Shown: one piece after another, positions 1 to 10,197 of the stretch
How positions within the stretch are numbered: the stretch's first letter is position 1
How the letters are laid out: each line of letters begins with the position of its first letter
Source: Trichobilharzia regenti
Lineage: Eukaryota > Platyhelminthes > Trematoda > Strigeidida > Schistosomatidae
Assembly: GCA_944472135.2 (NCBI GenBank)
Contig: OX235264.1
Location: 120,247,809 to 120,311,808 of the forward strand
DNA length: 64,000 bases
Direction of reading: 5' to 3'
The notes under the pieces: model-generated
Databases searched by the model: none
Seen by the model: only the letters and a program-made list of their open reading frames with translations
Told to the model about the DNA's origin: nothing
Made by a program: the position numbers and the translations under genes

Positions 1-54
1 TCATTTTTAAACATTCGCCCATACACTTGTGCGATATTGATTTTCCTTGTTTGA

Positions 55-290
55 AATATGCAAGTATCATCGTGAACCTGGTGGTTTTCTGATTTCCGCC
101 TTCTTACGTTAGGACTATTAATTACTCGACCAGTACATAACAGCTACTTAGTGCTATTACTCGGTTTGTTAGACACTTAACTAAGCCAGCCTTTACAGAT
201 AGATAACGACGGATGAGATGAATTAAAGTTTAAATATCTATTAGCAAAATGAGTTGGTTTTTTTATAAACGCTAGTGTACAGTGCAGTTT
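55..290 (-). repeat. Repeat R1, unclassified
   Basis: The stretch matches 37968-38095 in inverted orientation (a shared block of roughly 120 bp), and its first part (about 70-150) matches 21183-21270 inverted. It sits next to PLE-II sequence both here and at 38 kb, so it may belong to that element. No coding frame is seen. Confidence 0.5.
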
Positions 291-541
291 ACTTTCTTTT
301 GTTCGTTTTATTTTGTAATCTAACATAGCTAATTCTCTTTCTTCATTTTCTGATTCAAATGTAAATTGTATTCTCTTGACTAGTGAGTTTATATGTGATA
401 TGTTCTGTTTTTAACACTGAAAGTGTCATTCACATATCTCCACCATATTTTTGAGGCAAGATTAAATGTATTTAGAGCAATTTTTTCCCAGTTGTCCATA
501 AAGATATCTGCTACAGTAGGGGATCAGAAGTTAGTTAGTTG
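291..541 (-). pseudogene. PLE-II reverse transcriptase fragment
   Basis: Read on the minus strand, the translation gives the end of a Penelope-type reverse transcriptase: a SPxVADIFMD-like block, then a W-R-Y-V-N/D-D catalytic box, then a QFTFE-like strand. The same order is found at 42700-43020 (minus). The catalytic box reads YVND rather than YVDD, and the frame is not continuous. At about 541 the orientation flips to the plus-strand PLE-II part. Confidence 0.55.
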
Positions 542-544
542 CCT

Positions 545-1240
545 TTTAACTGCTTCTAAGAATGATTGACCACGAGAAGATAAATAATTTAGAGGAAAGC
601 TCAGCACTTCATCGCATTGCATGCATTAAATCACAATCACACAATAGGGTGGTAAGGTGAGGAATAAATTCTAAAATGTAATATAGGTAAGTGGAGAGAG
701 AGATTGATTACTGAATCCTGCCTAGTTCATCGAGTCTATACCCAACGCATGCCATAGAAATGACTCAACGCAAATATCAGAGATACATATGGAAGATATT
801 ATTACCACAGTCAATCAAATCAGAGGAGGATAATAAATAATCTTAAAATTCTGTTTCAATTCCATTCACGTACATCATCACAACATTCTAGCAAGTTACT
901 TATTTATTTTGACTATAAAAACAGTCGTCTTATTTCCCATCTAATTGTATTTGACTGATAACACATTATCATTTCTGAATGTACTTTATCTCATATTACT
1001 GATTTTATTCGAATGTCTAATCAGATCAATTTTCACTCATGTATATAAATGAATTAAACAGTTGTGTGAGGGATTGACTTGATATGATTATGAGTGGTAA
1101 TAGTTTTGTTCTCGAAAGGTGATCATCAGTTAATATTACTGTACAACAAATACTGTGTGATTTATCTAAATAAAATCTTATCCATAATGAAGTAAATAAT
1201 ACTGTCTCACAATACTTGTGATACATCCGTCTATTACACA
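545..1240 (+). mobile_element. PLE-II 3' part (decayed GIY-YIG region and terminal repeat)
   Basis: Nearly collinear with 38520-39130 (plus) and with the inverted 45775-46210 region, where the GIY-YIG reading frame is preserved. The block ends in the PLE-II terminal segment (ATCAGTTAATATTACTGTA motif and a TTATCCATAATG motif). The frame is broken by stops, so this copy is dead. Confidence 0.6.
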
Positions 1241-1609
1241 AATAACAATGGCATTACAATAATATAGTATCCAGACTGTTAGTTATCCAGGATAGGGTCA
1301 CTCACTTCACACTGAACTCTCCTCCCTCTTCTCTGGGCTTATTACCACCTGAAAGGAGGGAAAAACATTTGAAGTGCGCAGGTTAGGAGTCGAACTCGAA
1401 CTACTCAGGGGTGTTTGGTAAGAGTTTCACCAATGAACAGGTAATAGGAATGTCAGCTAGACAATTATTTAAAACCAGCAGTCTAGTTAACGAAGTAGCA
1501 ATAACAAGAATGAAACTTCATTACCTGTTCAGTTTCTCATAACTAGTTGATAAGTCGTAAATAGGGGTAAAACAACGCGTTCTAAATCCTACTTCTAGTC
1601 GTCATCTGT
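1241..1609. other. No gene seen
   Basis: No coding frame. Positions 1375-1440 have a weak tRNA-like look on the minus strand (an internal GTCGAACTCGAAC motif), but nothing supports a tRNA gene. Confidence 0.4.
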
Positions 1610-1812
1610 GCGTCGGTGGCACAGTGGTTAGGACTCTAGCCGACCATGCATATGGTCCATGGTTCGAGCCCATGCCGACGCACACCTGATATCTATGGTC
1701 GGCCTGCGAAATTTAGGCTACCGATATCCATGCTGAAAATTCCATACTTGTACCAAAAATACAGTGTGGAATCAAGCTGTAATGAAAAATAAAAAAATAA
1801 AAAAATAAAATA
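1610..1812 (+). mobile_element. SINE-C copy 1 (tRNA-derived)
   Basis: A tRNA-like head carries an A box (TGGCACAGTGG, 1617-1627) and a B box (GGTTCGAGCC, 1661-1670), the internal promoter of RNA polymerase III. The body (CACCTGATATCTATGGTCGG onward) and an A-rich tail (AAAAATAAAAAAATAAA) follow. The same unit occurs inverted at 7735-7925 and, without its head, at 16797-16925. Confidence 0.8.
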
Positions 1813-2215
1813 AATTTCAAATTGTACTGATTAGCGATAAGCTTTATGAAGGGACTGATAACTCGCAAAGTATGCATGAACACTGATATCGATTGGTTAT
1901 TTGTAAATTCACACATCCTTTTTTGTTTCAACTCTTGGTTTTTATATAAATGATACTGACATTTCTGCATGAAAAGATATAATTTGTAAATATGTCATAC
2001 ATATGAAGTTAGTGGATTGAAAATGATATGTGGAAAATGCTTAATACATCACAAAATTTTTTACCAGAATTTAGTTAAAATGTCAGCCTTCATAATTTAT
2101 GATTTTTCTAAATTATTGACAAGCAGGTGTGTGTTAGTTAATCAACTGAAATTTCAACTAAATTTAGCCACTTAAAGAATAATCATGAACTAAATTCAAC
2201 AACAGAATCACTAGA
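1813..2215. other. AT-rich, no gene seen
   Basis: Short stop-rich frames only; no repeat family recognised. Confidence 0.4.
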
Positions 2216-2350
2216 AGTCAGGAGGTGCTAGAAAACCGTTTCATCCTCCTTTGGAAATCGTCAATGGTATGTACCTATGACCCTGCCCCACGCCAAGTTA
2301 GGCATCAAATCCAGGCCGTCTAGGTTACAAGACGAGCACGTTGATAATTC
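2216..2350 (-). mobile_element. SINE-B, degenerate copy
   Basis: The reverse complement carries the SINE-B head (CTTGTAACC...GGCCTGGATTTGAT, a B-box-like element) and a decayed hammerhead region in which the core reads TTGACGA and the GAAAC strand is kept. Too diverged to expect activity. Confidence 0.5.
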
Positions 2351-2639
2351 AACTATTGGCAACACATAACAGTGTCTTCCCTGTTAGAGAGTCCTCAGGG
2401 GTTTGCACCCATGCCTTGCAGCAGGGAACGAACTGTCATTCCACGGAAATGCACGACACGTACTCAATGGAAACATAACTATCCCTGATCTATGGTGATC
2501 AGTAATTTTGAGGTTTTTCACTTATATCTTGTTGCGTTCTTCGAAAAAAGTGGAAAAGCAAACAATTTAGTCCATGAATAGCTTTCCGATGAGTCAAGGT
2601 ACTAAATTCGTTGAAATATTAGAACTTTTGGCATGGCAA

Positions 2640-3600
2640 TATACTACTGGTGAGCTTTATGAACAAGACGTAAAAGCGAATAATATTTTTCGCCGATGAA
2701 TTCATGGCACCACTACCGGAGAAGATGCAGAAAGAAGGCAAGGTACCCAAAGGTTTGGAAGAAAGGATATTGATTCAAACTGCCAAAGAAAAAAGAGACT
2801 TAAGTCAATTCAAGAACTGGAGCCGCATTATGCTCCTATCCATCCCAAGCAAAATACTAAGCCAGATCATCCTGGAGAGAATCAAACACGCCATTCTGGA
2901 TCAAAAACGTCGACCGGAAAAGGCTGGATTCAGAAATAACAAGTCGTGCATCGATCAAATCGCCACACTACGGATTATCATTGAACAAAGCTTGGAATGG
3001 CAGTCACCTCTCCACCTCACTCAACTTCATCGACTTTGAAAAGGCCTTCGATAGCTCAGTGTCGATCGAGAGGTGATTTGGAAACTACTTCGCTCCCACG
3101 GGGTTCCACCGACAATCATACATCTCGTCCAATAGTTGTACGACAATGCTGCATGTCAAGTAATCCACAACGGGAAACTTACTGAATCCTTCGAAGAAGT
3201 GAAGACAGAAGTAAGAAAAGCTGGCTGTCTACTATCGCCAATGATGTTCATGATTGCACTAGACTGGATAATACCACAGAAAGACAGCGGCGGGCAGCGA
3301 GGAAACAGGCATAAAATGGACTCACACAAAGACAAACATGGAGGATCTGGACGTCGCCGATGATATGCGTCTTATTTCTCACAAACTGGAAGATATGCAA
3401 GTGAAGGCAACAAGTTGGCAGAAGATGCATCAAAGATAGGACTTCAAGTGAACATAGATAAAACAGAGGTGATGAAGATTTCGGCCAACAGAAATACCAA
3501 CAGTAACAACAACAGACAAAAATCAGCATAAATAGGAGAAACTTGAAAGAAACAACCTCCTTCACCTACCTGCGAAGCATCGTTTCAACTGCAGGCGGAA
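2640..3600 (+). pseudogene. L1a, RTE-like LINE reverse transcriptase fragment
   Basis: Broken frames give the order expected of an RTE-like reverse transcriptase: a NWSRIMLLSIPSKILSQIIL block, an AGFRNNKSCIDQIATLRIII block, the FEKAFDS region (frameshifted), then C..V..NGKLTESFEV..GVR..CLLSP, and finally the EDLD.ADD catalytic region, where the residues survive only across a shift. At least three shifts or stops interrupt it. Homologues lie at 8350-9850, 14805-16009, 32725-33715 and 47625-49330, all on the minus strand. Confidence 0.8.
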
Positions 3601-3669
3601 TTTAAATTTAATTTAATTGCTGCTGCGGAGAAAGATGTATAGGGTAAACAACTAGACACCTCAACAGAG

Positions 3670-3920
3670 GTATTACAGTGCATCTTCCTTCGTGGTTCGG
3701 ACAAAGCCAAATACAATTTATGAGAAGTTCTAGTTTGACTCATTTGATTGATAGTGGTGCCTTCACAGTTATCAATCGCATTCCATCGAGCTTTTCGACC
3801 AAAATTCGAACCCGCGTTTTACACATAGTCGAAGCTATGGAAATTAATTCGAAAGAACAATCTTAATGCCTTTGCATACAACAAAAGAAGTTTGTCCTAC
3901 CTTTTTCTCCCCTATGGCCA
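3670..3920 (+). pseudogene. PLE-III C-terminal fragment
   Basis: The open frame reads SLTHLIDSGAFTVINRIPS, followed by RTRVLHIVEA. The pattern HLxDxG(H)...FxVIxRxPS...LxIAEA also appears downstream of the GIY-YIG region in the minus-strand copies at 4460-5130, 6840-7490 and 28680-29100. I infer it is the region after the GIY-YIG endonuclease in this PLE lineage. No catalytic domain is left here. Confidence 0.5.
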
Positions 3921-4459
3921 AGAGAGTAAATTCTAATCAAAACCCTCCCTCAGCTTCCGTATTTTCCACCTCTTTCGTACTTTTATGATGTTTATTTAAA
4001 CTCTGATTTTCTATCTGTCTACTTCACCTTTAGTATTACGTAACGTTTGAGATTTGACCTGATTTATTTAAGAACATAATATACAGCGAAGAAATTCTTT
4101 TCAACAATGAATTTATTCATAAGTAAAAACACAGTTTTTTTTGTTCAGCGAAGAAATTTCTTTTCAACGACTTCATTATCAAGCTGTACAGTCTTATTTA
4201 TATTACAGAAAAAGGTTATTAAGTGGCACTAAATAATTGCTCAGTCAATGTACGTATATATATGATAAAAGTTATAAGGGGTAGAGTTGAAGTGGATAAA
4301 TTATAAAATTATTAAAGATTGTTTTATAACAAAAATGTCAAGTGTTGTCTAAAAATTTTGAAAATTAGGAGTACGATTACGATAAGAATGAAGATGTGAA
4401 GTGAAGTGAAAAGAATTCAAGTGGTAAAATAAAATAAAAACTAGAAAGAACATTACTAT
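3921..4459. other. AT-rich, short direct repeat
   Basis: No gene. A block beginning CAGCGAAGAAATT(T)CTTTTCAAC occurs twice, near 4085 and near 4148. A related end (TTTATTATCAAGCTGTACA) recurs at 5245-5266. Confidence 0.4.
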
Positions 4460-5130
4460 GACCAAAGTAAAGAAAGGGGTTTGACAAAACGCTTTTGAAC
4501 ACATAATTTAGGTTTCTGTTCATGTATAGCTAAAGCTTCGGCTGGCTATGCATAAGTGAAGAAAACGTAAACTTTCGGATCGATTCGATTTTGCCATGTA
4601 GATAACTTTGAAAGATGAATCACTTGGGGCTCAATGACCAGACTCTAACAGGTGATCACAAATAGACGACTTTGCAGTTCTACGTTCGCCTTTCATTAAC
4701 TAAACCGGATAGTGTTCAGCTACACGTTTTCGGAGATTACGCTTACAACTTCCAATATAAACAGCTCCATAAGAGCAGGTAAAAGAGTAAATGCACATAG
4801 ATGTGGACAAAAGCGGTAATCTATCCTTGACACATTGTCTAATCATATCTCGGCTGGTAAAAACTAGTTGCAGGTCAGCTGCAGGAAAAGTGCGTTTAAC
4901 ATATTTAGATAAACGACTTTTAATCAATTCAGAAATGGTGTCGCCTTTGAATGCCAGACTCATAAACAGTTTTTTCTTTGGTACTATGACTTGTCTAGGG
5001 GCGGATTCTTTCTTGATATTACGTTCAATGAACCTTGTGGGATAACCATTGTTAAGGAGATTTGATCGAAGGTTATCTAGTTCCCTATTGATTGTCTCTG
5101 CAGAACAGATTTTACGAATTCTGGAGCATT
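4460..5130 (-). pseudogene. PLE-III a, linker and GIY-YIG fragment
   Basis: On the minus strand a stretch of about 87 codons (4700-4963) carries a FKGD-ISELIKSRL-KYVKRTF-AA block, which links reverse transcriptase to endonuclease in PLEs, and then YSFTCSYGAVYIGSCKRNLRKRV, a GIY-YIG N-terminal motif (GAVYIG with the following R). Downstream (to about 4460) a broken HLLESGH-like C-terminus follows. Upstream to 5130 the frame contains a GYP.RFIERNIK-like motif. The reverse transcriptase is absent. Confidence 0.65.
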
Positions 5131-5464
5131 AGGAATGAATAAGATTTCTCTTTCTCCCTAGAGGTACCCAACTGTTGAAGTTAGTGTACTGCCCAGTGAA
5201 TGTTGGCTTTCGGTAAATCGACCTTAACAGCGTTCCATTCTCATGAATTTATTATCAAGCTGTACAATCATATATACACATATGGTTTTATAAAGAAATT
5301 ATATCCGGTGAGAGAATTAGATCAAAGGTATGAGGATTTGAAATAAATAACAGTAGTAGTTTGAAATGCAATTAAAATATTTGTGATTATAATCATATTT
5401 TAATGTCAAGTGGCAAAATAATTGTCATATATAGAATAATACATAAGATGGATGGATGGATGTA

Positions 5465-6173
5465 TAGATGCTGTTGGGAGAGGGTGAATTGGTTTTCAGG
5501 AGAACCAAACACACGCATCTCCGCCTCTTGCGAGACGAGAACGGCATGCAGGATCAACCTGTGGCGCAACCACTCGAGAGCCCTCTCCCTCGGTGGACCA
5601 TTCGCACCGTTTGTGTACATAGCAATACATAGGTAAGCACTGTTACGCCGACCACTGATCGCGTCAATCAATTAAGCACTGCATAGACAAGCTCAATAGA
5701 ACCCATCTCGCATACAAGACCTGTCAAACGTATTATTATATGCAAAAGTAGCACGCATAGCGACGCTATAGTGACAATAGGCCCCTATAAACGAAGCCAG
5801 CAGCCACCAAATTTAATGAAATCGTTATCCCTGCCAACCAATTTAGCATGCAAATAGCTTCCATACGTCTACCAAGACTATAGAAAACCATAACACAGTC
5901 AATAAGCGAGCCATGAGATCAATTTAACCCACGCTCATATCGTCTATATAGCTTATGCTATGTTTACTATAGGATTTTTAGGGTTATAAGCTAGTAGCCT
6001 TGCATCGAGCTTTTGAGGCCTTAGACAAGCTTTAAACCCCTTGATGACAGATACCAAAACTCGTTTCACGACTTCCTCTATCGTTTGGAAGCGTTTTCTA
6101 AATTTTCAATTTTTTGAGCTTTGGGACCTGAGTTAGGGGTAGTATCCCTAGATGCTGTTGGGAGAGGGTGAAT
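5465..6173. mobile_element. R2-containing insertion with 25-bp flanking repeats
   Basis: A 25-bp sequence (TAGATGCTGTTGGGAGAGGG plus TGAAT) stands at 5465-5489 and again at 6149-6173, bracketing about 659 bp. The first part of the inside (about 5490-5610) matches 34440-34570, including ACTCGAGAGCCCT and a CGGTGGACCA end. The rest has no recognised coding content. It could be a retroposed unit with target duplications, or simply a repeat bordered by its own sequence. Confidence 0.4.
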
Positions 6174-6405
6174 AATTATAGAATTAGAAAGCGAATATAA
6201 AAAGTTACAAAACATGGTGTGAAATTTGATAAGATAAAATTCAATATTGTAAAAATAAAACAAATCACAATTCTAGATTTAGAATCATAAATGTGACAGG
6301 TGAAAACAAGTTGCAGTGAGAGTGGTAATAATAATAATAATTATTATTATTATTATAATCGTAGTAATGAGGGAAAAATACATAGAATAACTAAATAAAC
6401 AAAAT
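6174..6405. repeat. AT-rich spacer with palindromic AAT/ATT microsatellite
   Basis: A run of AAT units turns into ATT units at about 6328-6358, making a self-complementary tract. No gene. Confidence 0.6.
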
Positions 6406-6784
6406 AAATAAATGTCTGATTGTATGGAGGATTTAATCATCAGCTGACATTAGTTAGAGAACCACTGGAAAACGTGGGAGTACTGGACAGCTGTTTCGTC
6501 CTAGTTTGGGACTCCTCAGCAGTACACACCCACCGGGATTCAAACCCAGGACCTTCTGGTTACAAGGCGAGCTCGTAGACCATTGAGCCACTGGGACCCG
6601 ATCCAATGGTCCTTGAATTCTAACTTCTGCCAATTCACGACATATCGCGACCAAACTAGGACGAAACAGCTGTCCAGTACTTCCAGGTTTTCCAGTGGTT
6701 CTCTAACTGATGTCAGCTCATGATTAAATCCTCCATACAATCAAACCAAATCCCTACAAAACCAACACTTGAAAATAAATGTCT
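6406..6784. mobile_element. SINE-B1, head-to-head palindromic insertion with 12-bp TSD
   Basis: The left arm (6418-6655) is a SINE-B on the minus strand from its 3' part to its 5' head; the right arm (about 6656-6772) is the hammerhead-to-tail part on the plus strand. The arms pair over about 90 bp. The tRNA-like head on the minus strand has an A box (TGGCTCAATGG) and a B-box-like GGGTTTGAATCCC. The whole unit is bracketed by AAATAAATGTCT at 6406-6417 and 6773-6784. The right arm keeps the full tail (CCCTACAAAACCAACACTTG); the left arm lacks the last 30 or so bases. Confidence 0.8.
6480..6525 (-). ncRNA. Hammerhead ribozyme (type I), apparently intact
   Basis: On the minus strand the motif reads, in order: stem I strand GTACTG (6525-6520), core CTGAGGA (6519-6513), stem II GTCC, loop CAAACTA, GGAC, then GAAA (6497-6494), a very short stem III, cleavage triplet GTC (6488-6486), and stem I partner CAGTAC (6485-6480). 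All invariant core residues and every helix pair are present. Stem III lies in the palindrome ACAGCTGT (6487-6494), so it is minimal in one molecule but could form 8 bp between two. Self-cleavage would fall just after GTC. Confidence 0.85.
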
Positions 6785-6839
6785 ATTTACCTACGGCCAA
6801 GGCAGAAGAAGGGATTATACATACCGCTTCTTTTGTATA

Positions 6840-7490
6840 CAATGATCTGGCTTAAAGTCATCAATTGTCAAGGTCTCCGCTGTCTTTAGAAGTCTGTGAC
6901 GAAGAAAATGCCTCATACAACTTAGCATGGATTCGGTAGATGATCTTAAAATCATGGTCCGGGTTGACAGAGTGACAGAAGTCGATCAGGTGTTCCAGAA
7001 TAGAGCTTCGCACACACTTCCCTCCGCACTTGTAAAATCATGCTGGAGTATGTTTTCGTATCCATGTGGAAAGCGTCCTCTGACTACAGCCAATGTACCT
7101 TGCTCCACAAGAGCAGGTAAACTGATAGATAGATGCACATGAAGGCGGCCAAACGGAGGGGTGCTTATCTTTTCCAGAGCAGAGAACAACTTGCTGCTAG
7201 TGAATGTCATATGTAATTTCGCTTCAAAGAATGTTTTACCGACCGATTCAGAGAGAAGATTTTTGAGCATATCTGGAGCTTGATCGCCTTTGGAACTGTG
7301 TCGGTGATCAGTTTAGAGTGTTTATCTTTCATTTTGATATCAATATATCGGTTAGGGTAACCGTTTTTTGTGAGCGTGGATTTTAAAAAGTGAAGTTCTG
7401 AGTCAATGCAATCGAAACTACAAATGTGTCTTATCCTAAAGCAGAGCGAATGAATTACATTCCTTTTCCAAAGATAAGCACACAACTGTA
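6840..7490 (-). pseudogene. PLE-III b, linker / GIY-YIG / C-terminal fragment
   Basis: Minus-strand frames give LHFLKSTLTKNGYPNRYIDIKM (7375-7310 region), a linker typical of PLEs, then after a frameshift a block with ESVGKTFFEAKLHMTFTSSKLF, the LVEQGTLAVVRGR region in place of the GIY-YIG core, and a C-terminal tail ending near 6840 (QKKRY). The endonuclease motif is degraded. It is oriented like 4460-5130 and shares its domain order. Confidence 0.6.
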
Positions 7491-7734
7491 ATATTAGTTA
7501 GTTGTCCGTTCTATGTACGTTTCCGGTGGATAGATCTTACGCTTGTCTACATATATACATGCATATTACTACCATTGTTATTCTTATCACCACCTGCATA
7601 AACTTTATTATCAATATTTTGTTATCATTATAATCATCGTTATTACTGACGTCAAAACACTTACCACACTATTATTATGATTATTATTATTTGATCCACA
7701 AAATCACCGTCATTTTTATTTTATTATTTTTATT
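7491..7734. other. AT-rich, no gene seen
   Basis: Short ATT-rich runs; no feature recognised. Confidence 0.4.
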
Positions 7735-7925
7735 TATCTTTTATTTTTGGTAACAGCTTGATTCCACACTGTATTTTTGGTACAAGTATGGAATTTTCAG
7801 CGTGGATATCGGTAGCCCAAATTTCGCAGGCCGACCATAGATATCTGGTGTGCGCCGGTGTGGGCTAGAACCCCGGACCATGTGCATGGTTGGCGAGAGT
7901 CCTAACCATTGTGCCACCGACGAAC
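7735..7925 (-). mobile_element. SINE-C copy 2
   Basis: Inverted full-length relative of the 1610-1812 unit: tRNA-like head at 7850-7925, the same middle part, and a T-rich run on the plus strand near 7735 corresponding to the 3' A-rich tail. The B box is altered (GGGTTCTAGCCC), so promoter activity is doubtful. Confidence 0.75.
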
Positions 7926-8062
7926 ATTTTTATGCATGAACAGCTACGTAAATTAGAGTAAAGCCTGAAGAAGAAGATCTAATTGAAAACAACAATATTG
8001 TTCGCTCAAATATATCTTGTTCTAATATTAATAATGGGAATATTTAAAGATTTTGAATTTTT

Positions 8063-8106
8063 ACTAATGCTTGACATTAATGTACACACTAATGTCAAGC
8101 ATTAGT
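8063..8106. repeat. Perfect 17-bp hairpin
   Basis: ACTAATGCTTGACATTA (8063-8079) is followed after 10 bases by its exact reverse complement (8090-8106). No adjacent T-run or coding frame suggests a known role. Confidence 0.7.
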
Positions 8107-8349
8107 GCTTGCCAAACTAATTTTGAGTGATTCGAATTGACTAGACAAACTAAGTGAAGTAAGTGCAGACACATCGATGATGAGTTTGCCTCCGAATGGG
8201 TGAAACAACAGTGCGATTTGTGGAAGACTTCAGTCTGCCTGGAAAGTATTACTGGATGATGTGAGTAGTCTTCAATCCTTCATATCAACCACCCAGTGGT
8301 ATATACCATTGTGTCGTATGTCTTGTTTCCTTCATTACCACTAAAGGTA

Positions 8350-9850
8350 TCATTATTATTATTTACTTTAATTCCTAGAGGAACATACGGCTTCAGCTGC
8401 ACGTCTCCATTGCGTTTGGTTCTCTGCCAGAGTTTTCACCTGGCTCCAGGTTTACCCACATGGTTTCATCTCCTCTTCACATGACCTCCTCCAAGTCACC
8501 CTCACAGTGACGACCGACTCACCGCTTCCCTTTTGGGTTCCACTCGAGCGATGGCTTGTCTAGTGATGTCACTTGATGGTTTCCTCAATGTATGGCCAAT
8601 CCATCTCCTTTTCTTCCTGGTTGGTTCGCTCCCAGAGATCCCTTCCTGTTGCTGATCTTTTCTGGCCGGCCATCTGATCTTGAGTATTGAGCGAAGACAA
8701 CTGGTAATGAAGGTCTGTAGTTTGTTTGAGATGCTCTTTATGACGCGCTGGCCAAGTCTCTGATCCGTATAGTAGCACTGACTGACTTCACATTGGAGTT
8801 GCAAATCTGGATCTTATTTTTCAAGCTGAGTGCAGAGTAGTTCTGTTGACTTCCACACAGACTTTAGAGTAATGAAAGCTTGCCTTGCTTTTCCGACTCT
8901 GGCTTTGATATCCTCGTCAGTTCCGTCCTCTTGTGGTTGAAACGATGCTTCCCAAGTAGGTGGGTAGGTAAAGGAGATTGTTTCTTTCAGGTTCGTCCCA
9001 TTTATGGGCTGATTGCTGTCTGTTTTTGTTGTTGCTGTTGGTATTTCTGTTGGCCAGAGATCTTCATCACCTCTGTTTTATCTATTTTCACTTGAAGTCC
9101 TATCTATGATGCATCTTCTGCCAACTTGTTACCTTCACTTGCATATCTTCCAGTTTGTGAGAAATCAGACATTTATCATCGGTGACGTCCAGATCCTCCA
9201 GGTGTTTTGTTTGAGTCCATTTTATGCCTGTTTCCTCACTGTCCGCCGCTGTGTATCGCATTATCCAATCTACTGCAGTCAGGAAGATCATTGGCAATAG
9301 TAGACAGCCATACCTCACTCCCGTCCCCACTTCGAAGACTTCAGTAAGTTTTCCGTTGTGGATTACTTGGCATGCAGCATTGTCGTACAACTATTGGACG
9401 AGATGTGTGATTGTCGGTGGAACCCCGTAGTACCGAAGTAGTTGCCAAATGACCTCTCGATCAGCGCTGTCGAATGCCTTTTCAAAGTCGATGAAGTTGA
9501 GTGAGAGAGGTGACTGCCATTCCAAGCTTTGTTCAATGATAATCCGTAGTGTGGCGATTTGATCGATGCACGACTTGTTATTTTGAATCAGCCTTTTCCG
9601 GTCGACGTTTTTCATCCGGATTGGCGTGTTCGATTCTCTCCAGGATGATCTGGCTTAGTATTTTGCTTGGGATGGATAGGAGCATAATTCTGTGCCATTT
9701 CTTGTATTTACTTAAGTCTCTTTTTCTTTGGCAGTTTTAATCAATATCCTTTCTTCCAAACCTTTGGGTACCTTGCCTTCTTTACACAACTTCTCCATTA
9801 GTGGTATCATCAAGTGCGCTATTGTCTCTGGGTCAAGTATCAAGTAGTTC
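8350..9850 (-). pseudogene. L1b, RTE-like LINE, 5'-truncated
   Basis: Minus-strand frames give, 5' to 3', the SCIDQIATLRIIIEQSLEWQ block and FIDFEKAFDSADREVIWQLL (9615-9391), CQVIHNGKLTEVFEV.TGVRYGCLL (9390 onward), EDLDVTDDKCLISHKLEDMQ (catalytic region, ADD changed to TDD), and the C-terminal part with QRLGQRVIKSISNKLQTFI, LRSILKIRWP and RRWIGHTLRKPSSDITRQA (8804-8502). The element ends near 8350 in AGGAATT and an AAT-rich run, the usual end of RTE-type LINEs. Frameshifts and the damaged catalytic motif make it inactive. The endonuclease part is missing. Confidence 0.85.
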
Positions 9851-10197
9851 ACATTTTGTAATCTGAATGATTATGGATTTTTAAAAGAAAAGGGTTGTGA
9901 TTACTCACCTTAACTGTGTTAACCCCCTCCCTCATCAATAAACTCTTTTGTTCCGTATAGCTTTTAGTCAGTTTTGACCGGGTTTTCTCTTGACGTTGTT
10001 GTAGTTTATAGTAGGAACCATCAAGCATATGGAAAAGTTGTCACTTGTGAATGCACTGTTGAAGAATATGTTATTATATAATTTTACGTCAAAATCGCTT
10101 CTGTGTATGTTCCACGGCTTCATAGTAAACACATTTCACTGCCAAGTGTTAATTTTTAAGGACTTGATTGGTTCATGCAGTTATTCCTCTTGATGAA
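9851..10197. other. No gene seen
   Basis: AT-rich spacer between the L1b 5' end and the foldback element; no supported feature. Confidence 0.4.

Noticed and set aside
1610..1684. True tRNA gene
   Set aside because: Promoter boxes are good, but the sequence recurs with SINE bodies and A-rich tails, and no convincing anticodon arm or full cloverleaf was found.
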